A stretch of 64,000 nt of DNA from Echinicola rosea (GCF_005281475.1 NZ_CP040106.1:5508001-5572000); one strand, 5' to 3'; shown: positions 1-10,554, counted from the stretch's first letter. Program-made: numbers and translations. The notes: a model not told the origin generated them from the letters alone.

Positions 1-914
1 TCCGGGTCTGCCCCTGCCGGGATTTGGTCGTCCCTTATGTACATGCCACTGTTGTAGTTTGTCCCGGATTCCAGGTCCCTAAAATGCACGGCCATCAATA
101 TTTCATTGTTGCCTTTGTTATCATAACGGAAGATATCATCATAATTAGGCAGAAGGTCCAATTCAGCAATATCTGCCTCTTGGAGGGCCTCCAGCGCTGT
201 CTGCAAATCGGTATTTCCACCGTCCAGCTGCTTGGCCGTCCAAAGGTAAACATCCCCCTTAAGGGCGTTTGCAGCGGGTTTGCTCCACGATACTTTTCCA
301 GCAGCCAATGAATTATCTGGATAAAGTGATAAGGCCGTATTAAGGTCTTCCTTTACCTGCGCAAATACTGCGTCTACCGAGGAACGCTCCCTAAAAGTCG
401 TTTCGGCATCATATCCTTCTGTTGGGCTGGTCACCAGTGGGATCCCTCCCCAGGTTTTGGCCATGGTAAAGTAGGCGAACGCCCGCATGGTATAGGCTTC
501 TGCAAGCATTCTGTTTTTGTCTGCCTCATTGGTAAACCCAATTCCAGGGACATATTCGATCAGAAGATTAGCATCGTGCACCACGGTATACATCCGCAGC
601 CAGTCTGGGCCGGCAAAATTGGGATCAACCGTATTTTCAAAATACCTTTCCAAGCCCTCGGAAGCCTGAAGTCCATAGGTCAACGTTCCGCTACGTCCCT
701 CTCCCCAAGTAAAGAGGTTGCTGGCTGACTGGTCTCTAAAGCGCACGTACATCCCGTTAAGCGCACCCTTGGCGTTATCCTCTGTGGTCCAAAACCCGGC
801 AACAGTGATTTCACTCGTTGGGGTAAGTTCCAAATTCCCCGTACATGAGACTACCGCCAAAAGAACGCCCAAGCATGCCGCTACTTGTATTAATTTATGC
901 TTTATATTTTTCAT
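1..914 (-). CDS. SusD/RagB-family outer-membrane lipoprotein, C-terminus off the window
   Basis: This open frame runs from an ATG at 914 to the left edge without a stop (about 304 codons visible). It starts with a lipoprotein signal ending in a lipobox (LLAVVSC, Cys24), followed by the SusD N-terminal helical region (GFWTTEDNAKGALNGMY, then MRAFAYFTMAKTWGGIPLV, a typical SusD TPR-like motif). SusD proteins are surface glycan-binding lipoproteins that cap a SusC porin. It lies 16 bp downstream of the SusC gene, so the two are co-transcribed. Family is certain; the ligand is unknown. SusD proteins are usually 480-600 residues, so roughly half is missing to the left. Confidence 0.93.
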   Translation of the reverse strand, partial: MKNIKHKLIQVAACLGVLLAVVSCTGNLELTPTSEITVAGFWTTEDNAKGALNGMYVRFRDQSASNLFTWGEGRSGTLTYGLQASEGLERYFENTVDPNFAGPDWLRMYTVVHDANLLIEYVPGIGFTNEADKNRMLAEAYTMRAFAYFTMAKTWGGIPLVTSPTEGYDAETTFRERSSVDAVFAQVKEDLNTALSLYPDNSLAAGKVSWSKPAANALKGDVYLWTAKQLDGGNTDLQTALEALQEADIAELDLLPNYDDIFRYDNKGNNEILMAVHFRDLESGTNYNSGMYIRDDQIPAGADP

Positions 915-930
915 GATTTTTCGTTTTGGG

Positions 931-3900
931 TTAAAAACTGACATTCACACCGAACAAAAAGCTTCGTGGAATGGGGTACCTTCCAGAATCCGTCCCACCT
1001 ACTTCAGGGTTCAGGCCGGTATACTGGGTAAAATAATATAGATTGGACCCTGTCATATAAGTCCTTACATTCCCGATTTTCAGGGCATTCACCCACTTTT
1101 TTGGTAGGGTATAGCTCAATGTCAACTCCCTTATGGCCAAGTAATCTCCCTTCTCATAGTAGAAGGTATTGCCACGGAATGAATTGTTTTGTGCCAATTG
1201 GTCTGCCCAATAATACCGTGATATATCGGTCACATCTCCCTGTTGCTGCCAGGAAGTAGTCGTTTCCTCCAATATCCCTATATCTCCCTGATACTGACCG
1301 TTAAACCTTGCTCTCGTTTCATGGTAAATAGTATGACCCAGTGCAAAATCAGTACGAATGGTGAGCGAAAGCCCCTTGTAGTTAAAGGTATTGGTAAATC
1401 CGCCCGTCCATTTGGGATAGATATTTCCTGCATATACCCTGTCTCTACTATCGATAGAGTCATTTGCGTCCAAGTCTGCCCAATTCACATCCCCTCCAAA
1501 TTTGCTTTTGTCTGTTCCCGGCACCAGTTCATCATAAGGTCCTTCTGCGGCCTCTTGGTCTGTTGCATACACACCAAGTTGTTGATAAGCAAACAAATCA
1601 CCGATATAACCACCTTCCTGCAAGCCTCCTTTCCAAGTGTATTGGCCGGTCACTTGATCATATACCAAGACACCACCTATCCGATTGTTCTCGTTATCAT
1701 TCTCTGGCAGCTCCACTACAGTATTAATGTTGTAGGAGGCGTTTGCAGAAACATTCCAGGCAAAATGCTGTTTTTGGATGATTGCTGCACCTACTTCCAT
1801 TTCTACCCCCTCATTTCGTAGGGAACCCAAATTGGTCAGGATGCTGCTAAAGCCAGTAGACTGTGGCAGTTCCAAATTGGTCAAAAGATTATCTGTCAAT
1901 CGGTTATAATAGTCAGCAATCAAGCTCACCCGGTCGTTGAACAATCCCAAATCCAACCCAATGTCAAATGTTCCTGATCGCTCCCATTGTAGGTCCTGAT
2001 TGGCCATTCTGTTATTTTGGATCGCCGCTTGATCATTATACCTGTTCCCAACAGAATACAAGCCTTGGGCATGAAAATCTGACAGGTTACCGATGTTCCC
2101 GTTCACACCATAGGAAGCTCTTACCTTGAATGACGAAAATGTCTCTGGCATATTTGTCCAAAACGCTTCCCGGTGCAAGTTCCATCCGGCAGATATTCCC
2201 GGAAAAAATCCCCAATAATTATTGGATCCCAGATTGGATGCCCCATCGTAACGGGCGGTAAAGGAAAACAGGTATTTTTTGTCAAAATCATAATTGACCC
2301 TACCAAAATATCCAATAATGACCTGCTGGCTCAAAGAGCTATTCACTGCAGTTGGCTCTGCTGATGCATTTAGTGTTGGGATCAGGTCAGATGCAGCGCC
2401 CCTACCAGATGCGCTGGCCACATAGTTTTGTCTATCGTAGTATGACCCACCCAGCTTGAACTGGAAATTATGGAGTCCCAGCATTTTCTGATAGCTGAAT
2501 ACACCATCAAACTGTTTCTGCCAATAAGTGGAATTATAAGCCGAAGCATTCCGGGAGTCCACAAATTGCGTCGGACCATTGTAGTAAGATTTTTGGAAGC
2601 TATTTTCAGTCGTCTGTACATAATACAAAGAAGCCATTGGCTCAAAGGTAAAGTCCTTAAAAATCTCCCAATTGGCCCCTCCTGATAAAGTCATTCTGTG
2701 GGTGGCATTCAGTGCATCGACCCGACCAAGCTGGTACAGGGGATTTCCCATACTTCTATTCTGGCCAGGGGCTAGGGTTCCGTCCTCATAGTATAGTTTC
2801 GCAGTTGGAGGAAGTCCCAAGGCCCTTTGAAAAAGCTGGTTTTCACTATATACTTGACTATTGGAACTGGAGGTAAAATTCAACCTTCCATATACGCCCA
2901 ATTTGTCGTTCACTTGGATGTCCCCATTCATACGGGTGGTAAATCGTTTGAAATCCGTATTGATGGCAACTCCTTCATTATCTAGATAGCCCACTCCTAT
3001 ATCATACCTTGCCTTTTCTGATCCCCCACTGACGTTTATATAGTGATTTTGGCTTACCGCTGTCCTAAAAAGTATATCCTGCCAATCAGTCTCCGAAAAA
3101 ATGATGGTTTCATCGGGGTTGGCTGGATCTGGCATGGATTGCCAGCCCTCATTGATTTTGTATTCATTTTCGGAGTTGAGGTACTGTGGGGTAAATGCAG
3201 TGGTATTGGAAAGGTCGTTTCCTATACCAAACCCATTGGCCAAATCCAACCTAAAAAGGTGTTCAGGGTGTTTTTCGGAAGTAGCCAAGACACCTTTTCT
3301 GTTAAAATAGATATAGTCCCTTGCAGATGCCATATCATACTGGTTCCACATCTGCGAAGCACCGATATTGAACCGATAGGTAACCGATGTCTTGCCCACC
3401 TTTCCGGACTTGGTGGTGATGATTACTACTCCATTTGACCCTCTGGCTCCATAAATGGCCGTCGCTGCGGCATCCTTCAATACCTGCAGTGATTCTATAT
3501 CATCAGGATTGATATCATTCATATTGCTCCTGATCACCCCGTCTATAATGTATAGTGGTTCGGCACCATTGGGGTTATTGATAGAGGTTCCTCCTCTAAC
3601 AATGATCCTAGGAGCTGCTCCCGGCTGTCCAGTGGTGGTCTGTACCCTCACGCCTGACACCGTTCCTTTCAATGCCGAAGCCGCATTAGTAAAAGGAATA
3701 TTCTCCAGTACCTTTTTGTCGAGCTTGGCCACAGAGGAAGTCAGTGTCTCGCGGGATTGCTCACCATATCCGATAACGACGATTTCGTCCAGTTGCTTGG
3801 AGTCTGTTTCCATACCAACATTAATATTGGATTCATTATCGATGGTGATATTTTTGGTGACATAGCCTATATAGCTAAATACCAGGACATCTCCCGTGTT

Positions 3901-4104
3901 GGCAGCGATGGAAAACCTTCCATCCAAATCCGTTACGGTACCTTGAGAGGTGCCGTCTATTAAAATATTCACTCCGGGGATCGTTTCCCCTGTGCTGATG
4001 TCCGAGACAATGCCTGTGATGTCTTTATCCTGGGCAGCAAGCCCTTCGGAAAAAAACACTAAAAGCAATATCAGACATGTTCTCAAGTAGTTTTTCCAGT
4101 ACAT
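931..4104 (-). CDS. SusC/RagA TonB-dependent receptor
   Basis: A 1057-residue outer-membrane TonB-linked glycan importer. From the chosen ATG at 4104 there is a signal peptide ending GLAAQ, a carboxypeptidase-regulatory-like domain (about residues 27-105, with GIVSD and GVNILIDGT), a plug domain (LDEIVVIGYGEQ, then PLYIIDGVI and the SusC-typical LQVLKDAAATAIYGARGSNG) and a long beta-barrel ending in an aromatic residue (FGVNVSF). The frame is open up to a start at 4191, but that adds 29 residues with no signal character, so 4104 is preferred. It is followed by SusD and divergent from the hybrid regulator at 4351, the classic layout in which the regulator senses the imported sugar. Confidence 0.95.
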   Translation of the reverse strand: MYWKNYLRTCLILLLVFFSEGLAAQDKDITGIVSDISTGETIPGVNILIDGTSQGTVTDLDGRFSIAANTGDVLVFSYIGYVTKNITIDNESNINVGMETDSKQLDEIVVIGYGEQSRETLTSSVAKLDKKVLENIPFTNAASALKGTVSGVRVQTTTGQPGAAPRIIVRGGTSINNPNGAEPLYIIDGVIRSNMNDINPDDIESLQVLKDAAATAIYGARGSNGVVIITTKSGKVGKTSVTYRFNIGASQMWNQYDMASARDYIYFNRKGVLATSEKHPEHLFRLDLANGFGIGNDLSNTTAFTPQYLNSENEYKINEGWQSMPDPANPDETIIFSETDWQDILFRTAVSQNHYINVSGGSEKARYDIGVGYLDNEGVAINTDFKRFTTRMNGDIQVNDKLGVYGRLNFTSSSNSQVYSENQLFQRALGLPPTAKLYYEDGTLAPGQNRSMGNPLYQLGRVDALNATHRMTLSGGANWEIFKDFTFEPMASLYYVQTTENSFQKSYYNGPTQFVDSRNASAYNSTYWQKQFDGVFSYQKMLGLHNFQFKLGGSYYDRQNYVASASGRGAASDLIPTLNASAEPTAVNSSLSQQVIIGYFGRVNYDFDKKYLFSFTARYDGASNLGSNNYWGFFPGISAGWNLHREAFWTNMPETFSSFKVRASYGVNGNIGNLSDFHAQGLYSVGNRYNDQAAIQNNRMANQDLQWERSGTFDIGLDLGLFNDRVSLIADYYNRLTDNLLTNLELPQSTGFSSILTNLGSLRNEGVEMEVGAAIIQKQHFAWNVSANASYNINTVVELPENDNENNRIGGVLVYDQVTGQYTWKGGLQEGGYIGDLFAYQQLGVYATDQEAAEGPYDELVPGTDKSKFGGDVNWADLDANDSIDSRDRVYAGNIYPKWTGGFTNTFNYKGLSLTIRTDFALGHTIYHETRARFNGQYQGDIGILEETTTSWQQQGDVTDISRYYWADQLAQNNSFRGNTFYYEKGDYLAIRELTLSYTLPKKWVNALKIGNVRTYMTGSNLYYFTQYTGLNPEVGGTDSGRYPIPRSFLFGVNVSF

Positions 4105-4203
4105 ATCTTTTTGGGTTATAGTGTGATGGTAAGTGTAATAGATAATGGAAGCTTTTGAAGTGGTAACTGTACAGTTGCTGATCGCTAACAATAGCTTACC
4201 TTA

Positions 4204-4211
4204 CAAAGCTA
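4204..4211 (-). promoter_or_regulatory. Candidate -7 promoter element for the SusC/SusD pair
   Basis: The minus strand reads TAGCTTTG, a perfect match to the Bacteroidota -7 consensus TAnnTTTG, 100 bp upstream of the SusC start. No convincing -33 TTTG lies at the right distance, so a regulator-dependent promoter is plausible. It sits in the divergent region shared with the HTCS gene. Confidence 0.4.
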
Positions 4212-4350
4212 GCAAGGGAAATTTTCAATTATGGGTATCAGGGATCCTGAAAAAGGGCACCAAAAGTCCGGTAAGGTGAAATATTGTACTTAAAAAGGGA
4301 TAAAATCGTACGGGAAATAAATTTCCCTATCAGCATCCACTAAAATATCA

Positions 4351-7300
4351 GTGAAAAAAATTAGTTTAGAAAGTTCAATAACGTTTACAGATGATATGTT
4401 ATATTGCCCTTGCATTTCAATATTCCTATTGATGTTGACATGCACAGCATTACTTGGCCAGGGCACTGGCCACCCTTTCTATAAATTTACCCATTTTACT
4501 TCGCAGGACGGTCTTCCCCAAAATTCCATTTTGGCCATTCTCCAGGATGACATGGGCTACCTATGGTTTGGAACCGATGATGGATTGGCCAGGTTTGATG
4601 GCTATCAATTCACGGTTTACAAACACCAATTCCAAAACCCAAACAGCCTCAACAACAACGTGATCAGGGGATTGGTCCAGGATAAAAACGGGTATATCTG
4701 GATCAGTACAGAAGGTGGGGGCATCAACATCTATGACCCTACTACCGCTTCCTTTTGTTCTGTGCGAAACAGTGAACTGATTGATTCAAAAAAAACAGGC
4801 TCTTTATTGATCGATCACCAGGGAAACATATGGGTCAGCACCTTGACGGATGGTATATATAAGGTCAATTTGCCGCATTCATCTAAACTTCATCACTTGG
4901 ACCAGCTAGTGGACCAGCTCAAAGTCTCCCATTACACCAAAGACAATTCAAGGTTGGCTGACAACAATATTTGGCAGTTATTTCAGGACAGTAACCAGCA
5001 GATATGGATAGGTACTTATGACCATGGAGCCCAGCTAATCGACCCGGTAACAGGAACCTTTTCCTCCGTAGATATTGATCACCACGGGAGTAAGGTCAGG
5101 TCTGTAAAGGCGTTCTTTGAGGATAATGAAAAAAACCTATGGATAGGGACCGAAAATCACGGGGTTTTTATAAAACCTTCAGGTAGTGAATCGTTCCAAC
5201 CTTTTAAAACCTCGTCTGGGCTGGAAGAGGAAAACATCACCAGCTTTTTACAAGACCAACAGGGCAATATCTGGATCGGAACCTTGGGAGGCGGCCTTTT
5301 TGTCTACGAAACTATAACTTCTACCGTCTTTCATTACGATGACAATCCCAGTGACAGCTACAGTTTGAACGGAAAATCGGTCTATACCATGCTGGAGGAT
5401 GTAAATGGGAATTTGTGGATCGGTATGTATTCTGGTGAAGGGCTGAACAAAATCAACCCCTCTTCCCAGCACTTTGAGCATTATCGTCCACGGGCCAATG
5501 ATAGGGGAAGTTTATCTGGAAAAATGGTCAAATCAATCCTTATCGATCATCAAGAAAACCTTTGGGTCGGAATGTTCAATGGAGGCTTAAATGTGAAAAT
5601 GGATGACTCCAACAATTTTCATGAGGTTCCCCTTAACAAGAATACTGGACAGGGCTCCACCAATGTTCAGGTGATTTTTGAGGACAGTCACCGCCAACTA
5701 TGGATAGGCACGGATGGCTCAGGGCTCTACCGATACTCGCCTTCTTTGCACAAAATAAAAGCATATCACCATGATATTCTTGATAGCACATCGCTAAGCA
5801 AGGATGAAATCTGGGCCATTGCCGAAGATGTAAACGGCAGCTTATGGATAGGCATGGCAAATGGAGGAGGACTGAACAGGTTTGACCCAAACACGGAGCA
5901 ATTTGAACATTTCTTCCATCGTCCAAGCAACCCACGAACTCCAAGTTTCAACGATATCCGCACACTATTGGTGGATTCCAAAAACAGGCTTTGGATTGGC
6001 ACCTATGGAGGGGGACTTAATCGATATGATTTTGAGACAGAAACTTTCGTGTATTATAAACACGACCCGTCCAATCCCCAAAGCATTAGCCATGATATTA
6101 TCACTTCGCTACATGAAGACCAACACGGAGCCATATGGGTAGGTACCTTTGGAGGAGGGCTGAACCGATTGGATCCTGCTACAGGACATTTCATTCATTT
6201 TAGGGAAAAAGATGGACTTCCCAGTGATGTAATCAAAGCCGTATTGGAGGATGACAGCGGACAACTCTGGATCAGTACGGTAAAAGGGTTGTCTTCCTTT
6301 AATCCAGAAATGGGTACTTTTAAAAACTATACCGCCGAGGATGGTTTACAGTCGAATGAGTTCAATTTGGGATCTGCATTCAAATCAATCGATGGAAAAA
6401 TGTATTTTGGCGGTACCAATGGCTTTAATGCCTTCCTTCCAGAACAAATAGGTCTCCCACAAAGCCCCAAAAAGCCTGTATTGACCAAACTCCGCGTACT
6501 TAACCGTTTGGTCCATCCTGGCGATACGTTGGAGCAAAGTGTATTGCTTGTCAATAGTATTAGTTACACGGATGAGCTGACCCTCTACGATGACCATAAC
6601 AGTTTTGAACTGGAATTCAGTGGCATGGAATTTAACCAACAGGAAAAAATCGGATACGCCTACATGCTGGAGGGATTCGATAAAGATTGGGTGCACACCG
6701 ATGCCTCTAGGCGCTATGCTGCTTATTCCAACCTGTTGCCCGGTAACTATAACTTCAAGGTAAAGAGCACATCTGAAAATGGTCTTCAAAGCTCAGAGGA
6801 ACGCACGTTACGCCTGTCAGTACTACCTCCTTGGTACAAAAGCACCATTGCCTTTTGGGTATATATTGTCCTTTTTCTCCTAATTGCCTATTTCGTCAAA
6901 TCTATCATTAGTTTCCGGATCAAGATGAAAAACGACCTTCGCTTTGAACGCCTTGAAAACCAAAAACAGGAAGAGATCAACCAACTAAAACTGAGGTTTT
7001 TTACCAATATCTCCCACGAGCTTAGGACGCCGTTAATGCTTATCAAGCTGCCCCTTGAGCAGCTTATCCGTCAAAAAGATCTCTCCCATCAAATCCATCA
7101 GCAATTAAACTCGATCCATAACAATGCCTCTCGCTTACTCAGGCTTATCAATCAGCTATTGGAATTCAGGAAACAGGAAACTGGGCATCTAAAACTGGAG
7201 GTCCAGGAAAACGACCCCGTTTGTTTTGTCAAAAGTGTTTTTGCCTCCTTTGAAGCCCTGGCGAAAAAACGGAACATCGATTTTAGATTAATTATGGACG

Positions 7301-8601
7301 GTCACTTGCCCAAAAAAATCTGGTTTGACCTTGACCAAATGGAAAAAGTGGCCTACAATCTCTGTTACAATGCCTTCAAGTTTACACCGAATGGTGGAAA
7401 AATATCCGTTCAGGTTAAAAACCGTTGCATAACTGAAGGCAACACCGATATTGAAGGAATAGAAATCATTGTTGAAGATAATGGCAAGGGCATTCCTTTG
7501 GAATACCAAGACCGTATATTTGAACGTTTTTTCCAAATTGAAGACACCCATCGCAACATCACAGCAGGTACCGGTATAGGTTTATCGTTGAGCAAGAACA
7601 TTGTCGAATTTCACCATGGAAAAATCAGCATGTCCAGTATTCCTGATGTCCATACTGTTTTTTCAGTATTTCTAAGAAGGGGTATGGAGCACTTTAAACC
7701 TCATGAAATAAGGCCCGTTCCCACCACAGGAAGATCAGAAAGGCCTACATTGGAAAAGGAGCTGTCCACGTTGGATTTACATATGCTCGCCTCCTTTAAT
7801 TCAAAAAACGATAATACTTCCGTAGATGCGGCACTAAAGACCAAGAAGTTATTATTGGTGGAGGACAATGAAGAGCTTCTTTCCCTTATGAAGTCTGCTT
7901 TAAAGGACCATTTCCAAATCCTAACTGCCTCCAATGGGAAGGAGGGTCTTCAAGTGGCTACTTCGCGTTTGCCTGATATCATTATTTCAGATGTAATGAT
8001 GCCTGAGATGGACGGTGTGGAATTGTGTTCTTTATTAAAAAAAGAAATTAAAACAAGCCATATTCCTGTTTTGCTCTTGACTGCCCGAAGTAATCACGAC
8101 TACCAACGTGAAGGCTATTCATCTGGGGCAGATGATTATTTGAGCAAACCATTTCCCTTGGACCTTTTGATTGCCAAAATACGGAACCTGCTCCACACCC
8201 GAGAAAAGTTCAAGGAAGCTTTTAAATTAAAGCCTGAAATCATGCCTTCCGAGATATCCATCAGTCCAGCCGATACAGCATTGCTGGAAAAAGCCATCCA
8301 GATTGCCGAGAAACATATGGACAATCCAGATTTTGATATTACAATGTTTGTCCAAGAAATGGGTATGAGCAGGACTGTGTTGTTTGACAAATTAAAAGCC
8401 ACCACCGATCATACTCCAAATGAGTTCATCCAGACCCTTAGACTAAAAAGAGCCGCACAGTTGCTCCTACAAAGTGAATATAAAATCTCAGAGATTAGCT
8501 ATATGGTCGGTTTCAATAATCCCAAGTACTTCAGCAAATGCTTCCATAAGCAATTTGGATGTAGCCCAAAACAGTATTCCAAATCAAAATTTGAAGGTTA
8601 G
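4351..8601 (+). CDS. Hybrid two-component system (HTCS) sensor/regulator
   Basis: A 1416-residue one-protein phosphorelay that senses glycan fragments in the periplasm and activates a neighbouring PUL. Visible in order: signal peptide, about 14 Reg_prop beta-propeller blades with repeated LWIGT and GGGLN motifs (about residues 40-690), a Y_Y_Y domain (about 747-810), one membrane helix (about 831-853), a HisKA with TNISHELRTP (His889), HATPase_c (N box NLCYNAFKFTPNGG, G boxes DNGKGI and GTGIGLSL), a receiver domain (phospho-acceptor Asp1214 in ISDVMMPEMDG, Lys in LSKPF) and a C-terminal AraC-type HTH (about 1317-1413). All catalytic motifs look intact. Numbering uses the GTG at 4351; an in-frame ATG at 4396 gives a cleaner signal peptide and may be the true start. 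It is divergent from SusC/SusD, its likely target. Confidence 0.96.
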   Translation: MKKISLESSITFTDDMLYCPCISIFLLMLTCTALLGQGTGHPFYKFTHFTSQDGLPQNSILAILQDDMGYLWFGTDDGLARFDGYQFTVYKHQFQNPNSLNNNVIRGLVQDKNGYIWISTEGGGINIYDPTTASFCSVRNSELIDSKKTGSLLIDHQGNIWVSTLTDGIYKVNLPHSSKLHHLDQLVDQLKVSHYTKDNSRLADNNIWQLFQDSNQQIWIGTYDHGAQLIDPVTGTFSSVDIDHHGSKVRSVKAFFEDNEKNLWIGTENHGVFIKPSGSESFQPFKTSSGLEEENITSFLQDQQGNIWIGTLGGGLFVYETITSTVFHYDDNPSDSYSLNGKSVYTMLEDVNGNLWIGMYSGEGLNKINPSSQHFEHYRPRANDRGSLSGKMVKSILIDHQENLWVGMFNGGLNVKMDDSNNFHEVPLNKNTGQGSTNVQVIFEDSHRQLWIGTDGSGLYRYSPSLHKIKAYHHDILDSTSLSKDEIWAIAEDVNGSLWIGMANGGGLNRFDPNTEQFEHFFHRPSNPRTPSFNDIRTLLVDSKNRLWIGTYGGGLNRYDFETETFVYYKHDPSNPQSISHDIITSLHEDQHGAIWVGTFGGGLNRLDPATGHFIHFREKDGLPSDVIKAVLEDDSGQLWISTVKGLSSFNPEMGTFKNYTAEDGLQSNEFNLGSAFKSIDGKMYFGGTNGFNAFLPEQIGLPQSPKKPVLTKLRVLNRLVHPGDTLEQSVLLVNSISYTDELTLYDDHNSFELEFSGMEFNQQEKIGYAYMLEGFDKDWVHTDASRRYAAYSNLLPGNYNFKVKSTSENGLQSSEERTLRLSVLPPWYKSTIAFWVYIVLFLLIAYFVKSIISFRIKMKNDLRFERLENQKQEEINQLKLRFFTNISHELRTPLMLIKLPLEQLIRQKDLSHQIHQQLNSIHNNASRLLRLINQLLEFRKQETGHLKLEVQENDPVCFVKSVFASFEALAKKRNIDFRLIMDGHLPKKIWFDLDQMEKVAYNLCYNAFKFTPNGGKISVQVKNRCITEGNTDIEGIEIIVEDNGKGIPLEYQDRIFERFFQIEDTHRNITAGTGIGLSLSKNIVEFHHGKISMSSIPDVHTVFSVFLRRGMEHFKPHEIRPVPTTGRSERPTLEKELSTLDLHMLASFNSKNDNTSVDAALKTKKLLLVEDNEELLSLMKSALKDHFQILTASNGKEGLQVATSRLPDIIISDVMMPEMDGVELCSLLKKEIKTSHIPVLLLTARSNHDYQREGYSSGADDYLSKPFPLDLLIAKIRNLLHTREKFKEAFKLKPEIMPSEISISPADTALLEKAIQIAEKHMDNPDFDITMFVQEMGMSRTVLFDKLKATTDHTPNEFIQTLRLKRAAQLLLQSEYKISEISYMVGFNNPKYFSKCFHKQFGCSPKQYSKSKFEG

Positions 8602-9088
8602 AATTGAATATTCAAAAAACGCCAAGATATAGTCTGCGCAATTTACCCGTTAAAGTTATAAAGAACAATACACATGTTATCCCGTTTGGATTGGAAGGCC
8701 AACTATTCGGTCAATTTATTAGCATGGACATACAAATCGCAATAATATAAACGGTTTTCTATTTGATTATCTTGAACATGAACATAAAACAAAATCTTTC
8801 ATATTCCTGATGAATAGCATAAATATCTCTAATATACCCCACAAACTTGTTCTTGAGCAATCCCGTCAAATAGGCTCCCATAGATTTTGTAATGAACAAT
8901 TTCTAGCGTTTCAACAAAAGCTGCTTGGCACCTACTTTACCATATATTCGGTGGACTCTGAAATGCCTATGCGCTTGAAATCATGGATATAGAGTATTTG
9001 CCAATTTTATTGAAAGCTTTGATATCCTCTCATTGAAAGGTGTTTTGTGCATGCAGCATCATCAATGGACATGGATCAGGAATTTCAT
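8602..9088. other. Intergenic stretch with no supported gene
   Basis: AT-rich sequence between the HTCS stop and the insertion sequence. The only ORF (8810-8992, 60 codons) has no recognisable motif or upstream signal. No clear terminator hairpin was seen after the HTCS gene. Confidence 0.6.
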
Positions 9089-9097
9089 GATATCAAT
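9089..9097. repeat. Left target-site duplication of the IS4-family element
   Basis: GATATCAAT directly abuts the left inverted repeat and is repeated exactly at 10546-10554. Nine bases is within the range known for IS4-family elements. Confidence 0.8.
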
Positions 9098-9111
9098 TAC
9101 TGTCGTCCGAG
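9098..9111 (+). repeat. Left terminal inverted repeat of the IS
   Basis: TACTGTCGTCCGAG pairs with 10532-10545 in inverted orientation, with mismatches at positions 5 and 7. Confidence 0.75.
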
Positions 9112-9186
9112 TAAATTACAAAGATGAATATTATACCCTCCAATTTTGATTTGGAAGGCTTTTTTATTGCGAGTCAAAAAGTACCC

Positions 9187-10416
9187 CTACCCGGAAAGGA
9201 GCAGTTCGGTTTGTAAATTATGAAGGTCTTTTTGAAATATACTTTTAAAGTAAGCCTCCGAATAAAACAGAAACTTTTCCAGGTTTATATAAGAGGATAG
9301 GTTTTTTGCTGCCACCATCACCATGGTGGAGAAATCCTCGGCTTCTATTATCCGTTTATGCAGGACTGTAAACAGCAGGTTGAGGATCAATGCTGTCCAG
9401 ATCTGGATTTTGATTCCGTTCTCGGTGTCCGACAAAAAGTATTTGAGCTCAAAATTCTGCTTTATTTGCTTGAAAAGCACTTCTACGACCCATCTGTTCC
9501 TATAAAGCAGGGCGATGGTCAATGCGTCCAATCCTTTCAGGTTGGTGATAAACTCCAGTATTTCACCACTTTCGGTATCGGTGTAAAGCACTAACCTTGC
9601 CTCAACTGTCCAGGAAACACCTTTCTCCCTGTAGTTCAGCTAAATAAGCTGATCGCTTATAATGTCCTTGGCGTGGGAACAGTCAAGGTCCATGGTTACT
9701 TCATATCGGGCATTGTGCTTTTTCCTGGTTACAAAATAGGGGTCTGAACTGTCCCACCTTTCAAAACTTGAGTAGCGGTTGTACCCTTTGTCAAAAACTG
9801 CTATGCCGTGTTCGGGGAGCTCCATGACCTTCAGGAACATGTTTTCATTGGTGGTTGCAGAACGGATAATAATGTAGTTTGGGACACCTTCTGCCAGGTT
9901 TAGCTTGGCAAATACCTTTGCCCCTCCTTTTTTCTTCCCGGTCAGGGGCTTTCTACCGGCACCTTTCATGATTTCCTTGAAAAGGGTGACGGTGGTGGAA
10001 TCAAAAAACTTGACCCTGCTTGAATCGACCTTACCGCCAATATACAGCCAGTTGCTGCCAAGGACTGGGCTATAGTATAGTAGAAGCTGCCCTTACAGCT
10101 GCTCTAAAACCTTATGGCTACGCTTACGGTTGGTATCTGAAAGGGTGCTTCTGGCAGGAAGCTGATTCATTCCAAAAGGGATCAGTTTGGTGATGATCAG
10201 GGCAATATTCTTACAGACCTCTCTCAGGCTGCTGTTTTTGGTCAAGACTGCATAGAACATACAGATGAAATGGTCCTTTGTCCTGGGTCTCTTGTAATAT
10301 CGGTCTGAGTCTTCCTGCAAAACAACCTGGTCAAAAACTCCTTGGGGGATCAGCGTTAAAAGTAGTTGCGCAATGATGGGATGCCCGGACAAAAATTGAT
10401 GCTTAACTTGCTTCAT
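9187..10416 (-). pseudogene. IS4-family (DUF4372 + DDE) transposase with two in-frame stops
   Basis: A single reading frame of about 410 codons from the ATG at 10416 (preceding NNN, then MKQVKHQFLSGHP) to the stop at 9187. The N-terminal part matches the DUF4372-type IS4 transposases (DRYYK, HFICMFYAVLT, SLREVC, PARSTLSD). The DDE core is present: Asp in KFFDSTTVTLF, Asp in IAVFDKGYNRY, and a perfect YREK signature (Y-x2-R-x3-E-x6-K) in YRNRWVVEVLFKQIK. The frame is interrupted by TAA at 10093-10095 (after HKVLEQL) and TAG at 9640-9642 (after ISDQLI). No frameshift is needed to read through, so decay is recent or minimal. The encoded pieces cannot make a complete transposase unless the stops are suppressed. 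Confidence 0.92.
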
Positions 10417-10531
10417 ATTGTTATTTCTTGGTCGAAACAACAATAGAAAATAGATGGGACAGCTACAAAAGGGCTTCCCGTCTTTCATTTTTGTACTATT
10501 CTATGAACCAATTTTTTAACCTGTTCCAGTT

Positions 10532-10545
10532 CTCGGACTAAAGTA
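10532..10545 (-). repeat. Right terminal inverted repeat of the IS
   Basis: Read on the minus strand this is TACTTTAGTCCGAG, pairing with 9098-9111. Confidence 0.75.
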
Positions 10546-10554
10546 GATATCAAT
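10546..10554. repeat. Right target-site duplication of the IS4-family element
   Basis: GATATCAAT, identical to 9089-9097, immediately outside the right inverted repeat. Confidence 0.8.

Larger units (their letters stand above)
9098..10545 (-). mobile_element. IS4-family insertion sequence, decayed (1448 bp)
   Basis: The element is bounded by imperfect 14-bp inverted repeats (TACTGTCGTCCGAG at 9098-9111 and the complement of TACTTTAGTCCGAG at 10532-10545; 12 of 14 match) and by a perfect 9-bp direct duplication, GATATCAAT, on both sides. It carries one minus-strand transposase frame broken by two nonsense codons. Ends and target duplication are preserved, so it arrived by normal transposition and then decayed by point mutation. 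It lies between the HTCS gene and the first RadC block. Confidence 0.85.

Noticed and set aside
8810..8992. 60-codon plus-strand ORF between the HTCS gene and the IS
   Set aside because: No motif, signal peptide or ribosome-binding site; lies in AT-rich intergenic DNA.
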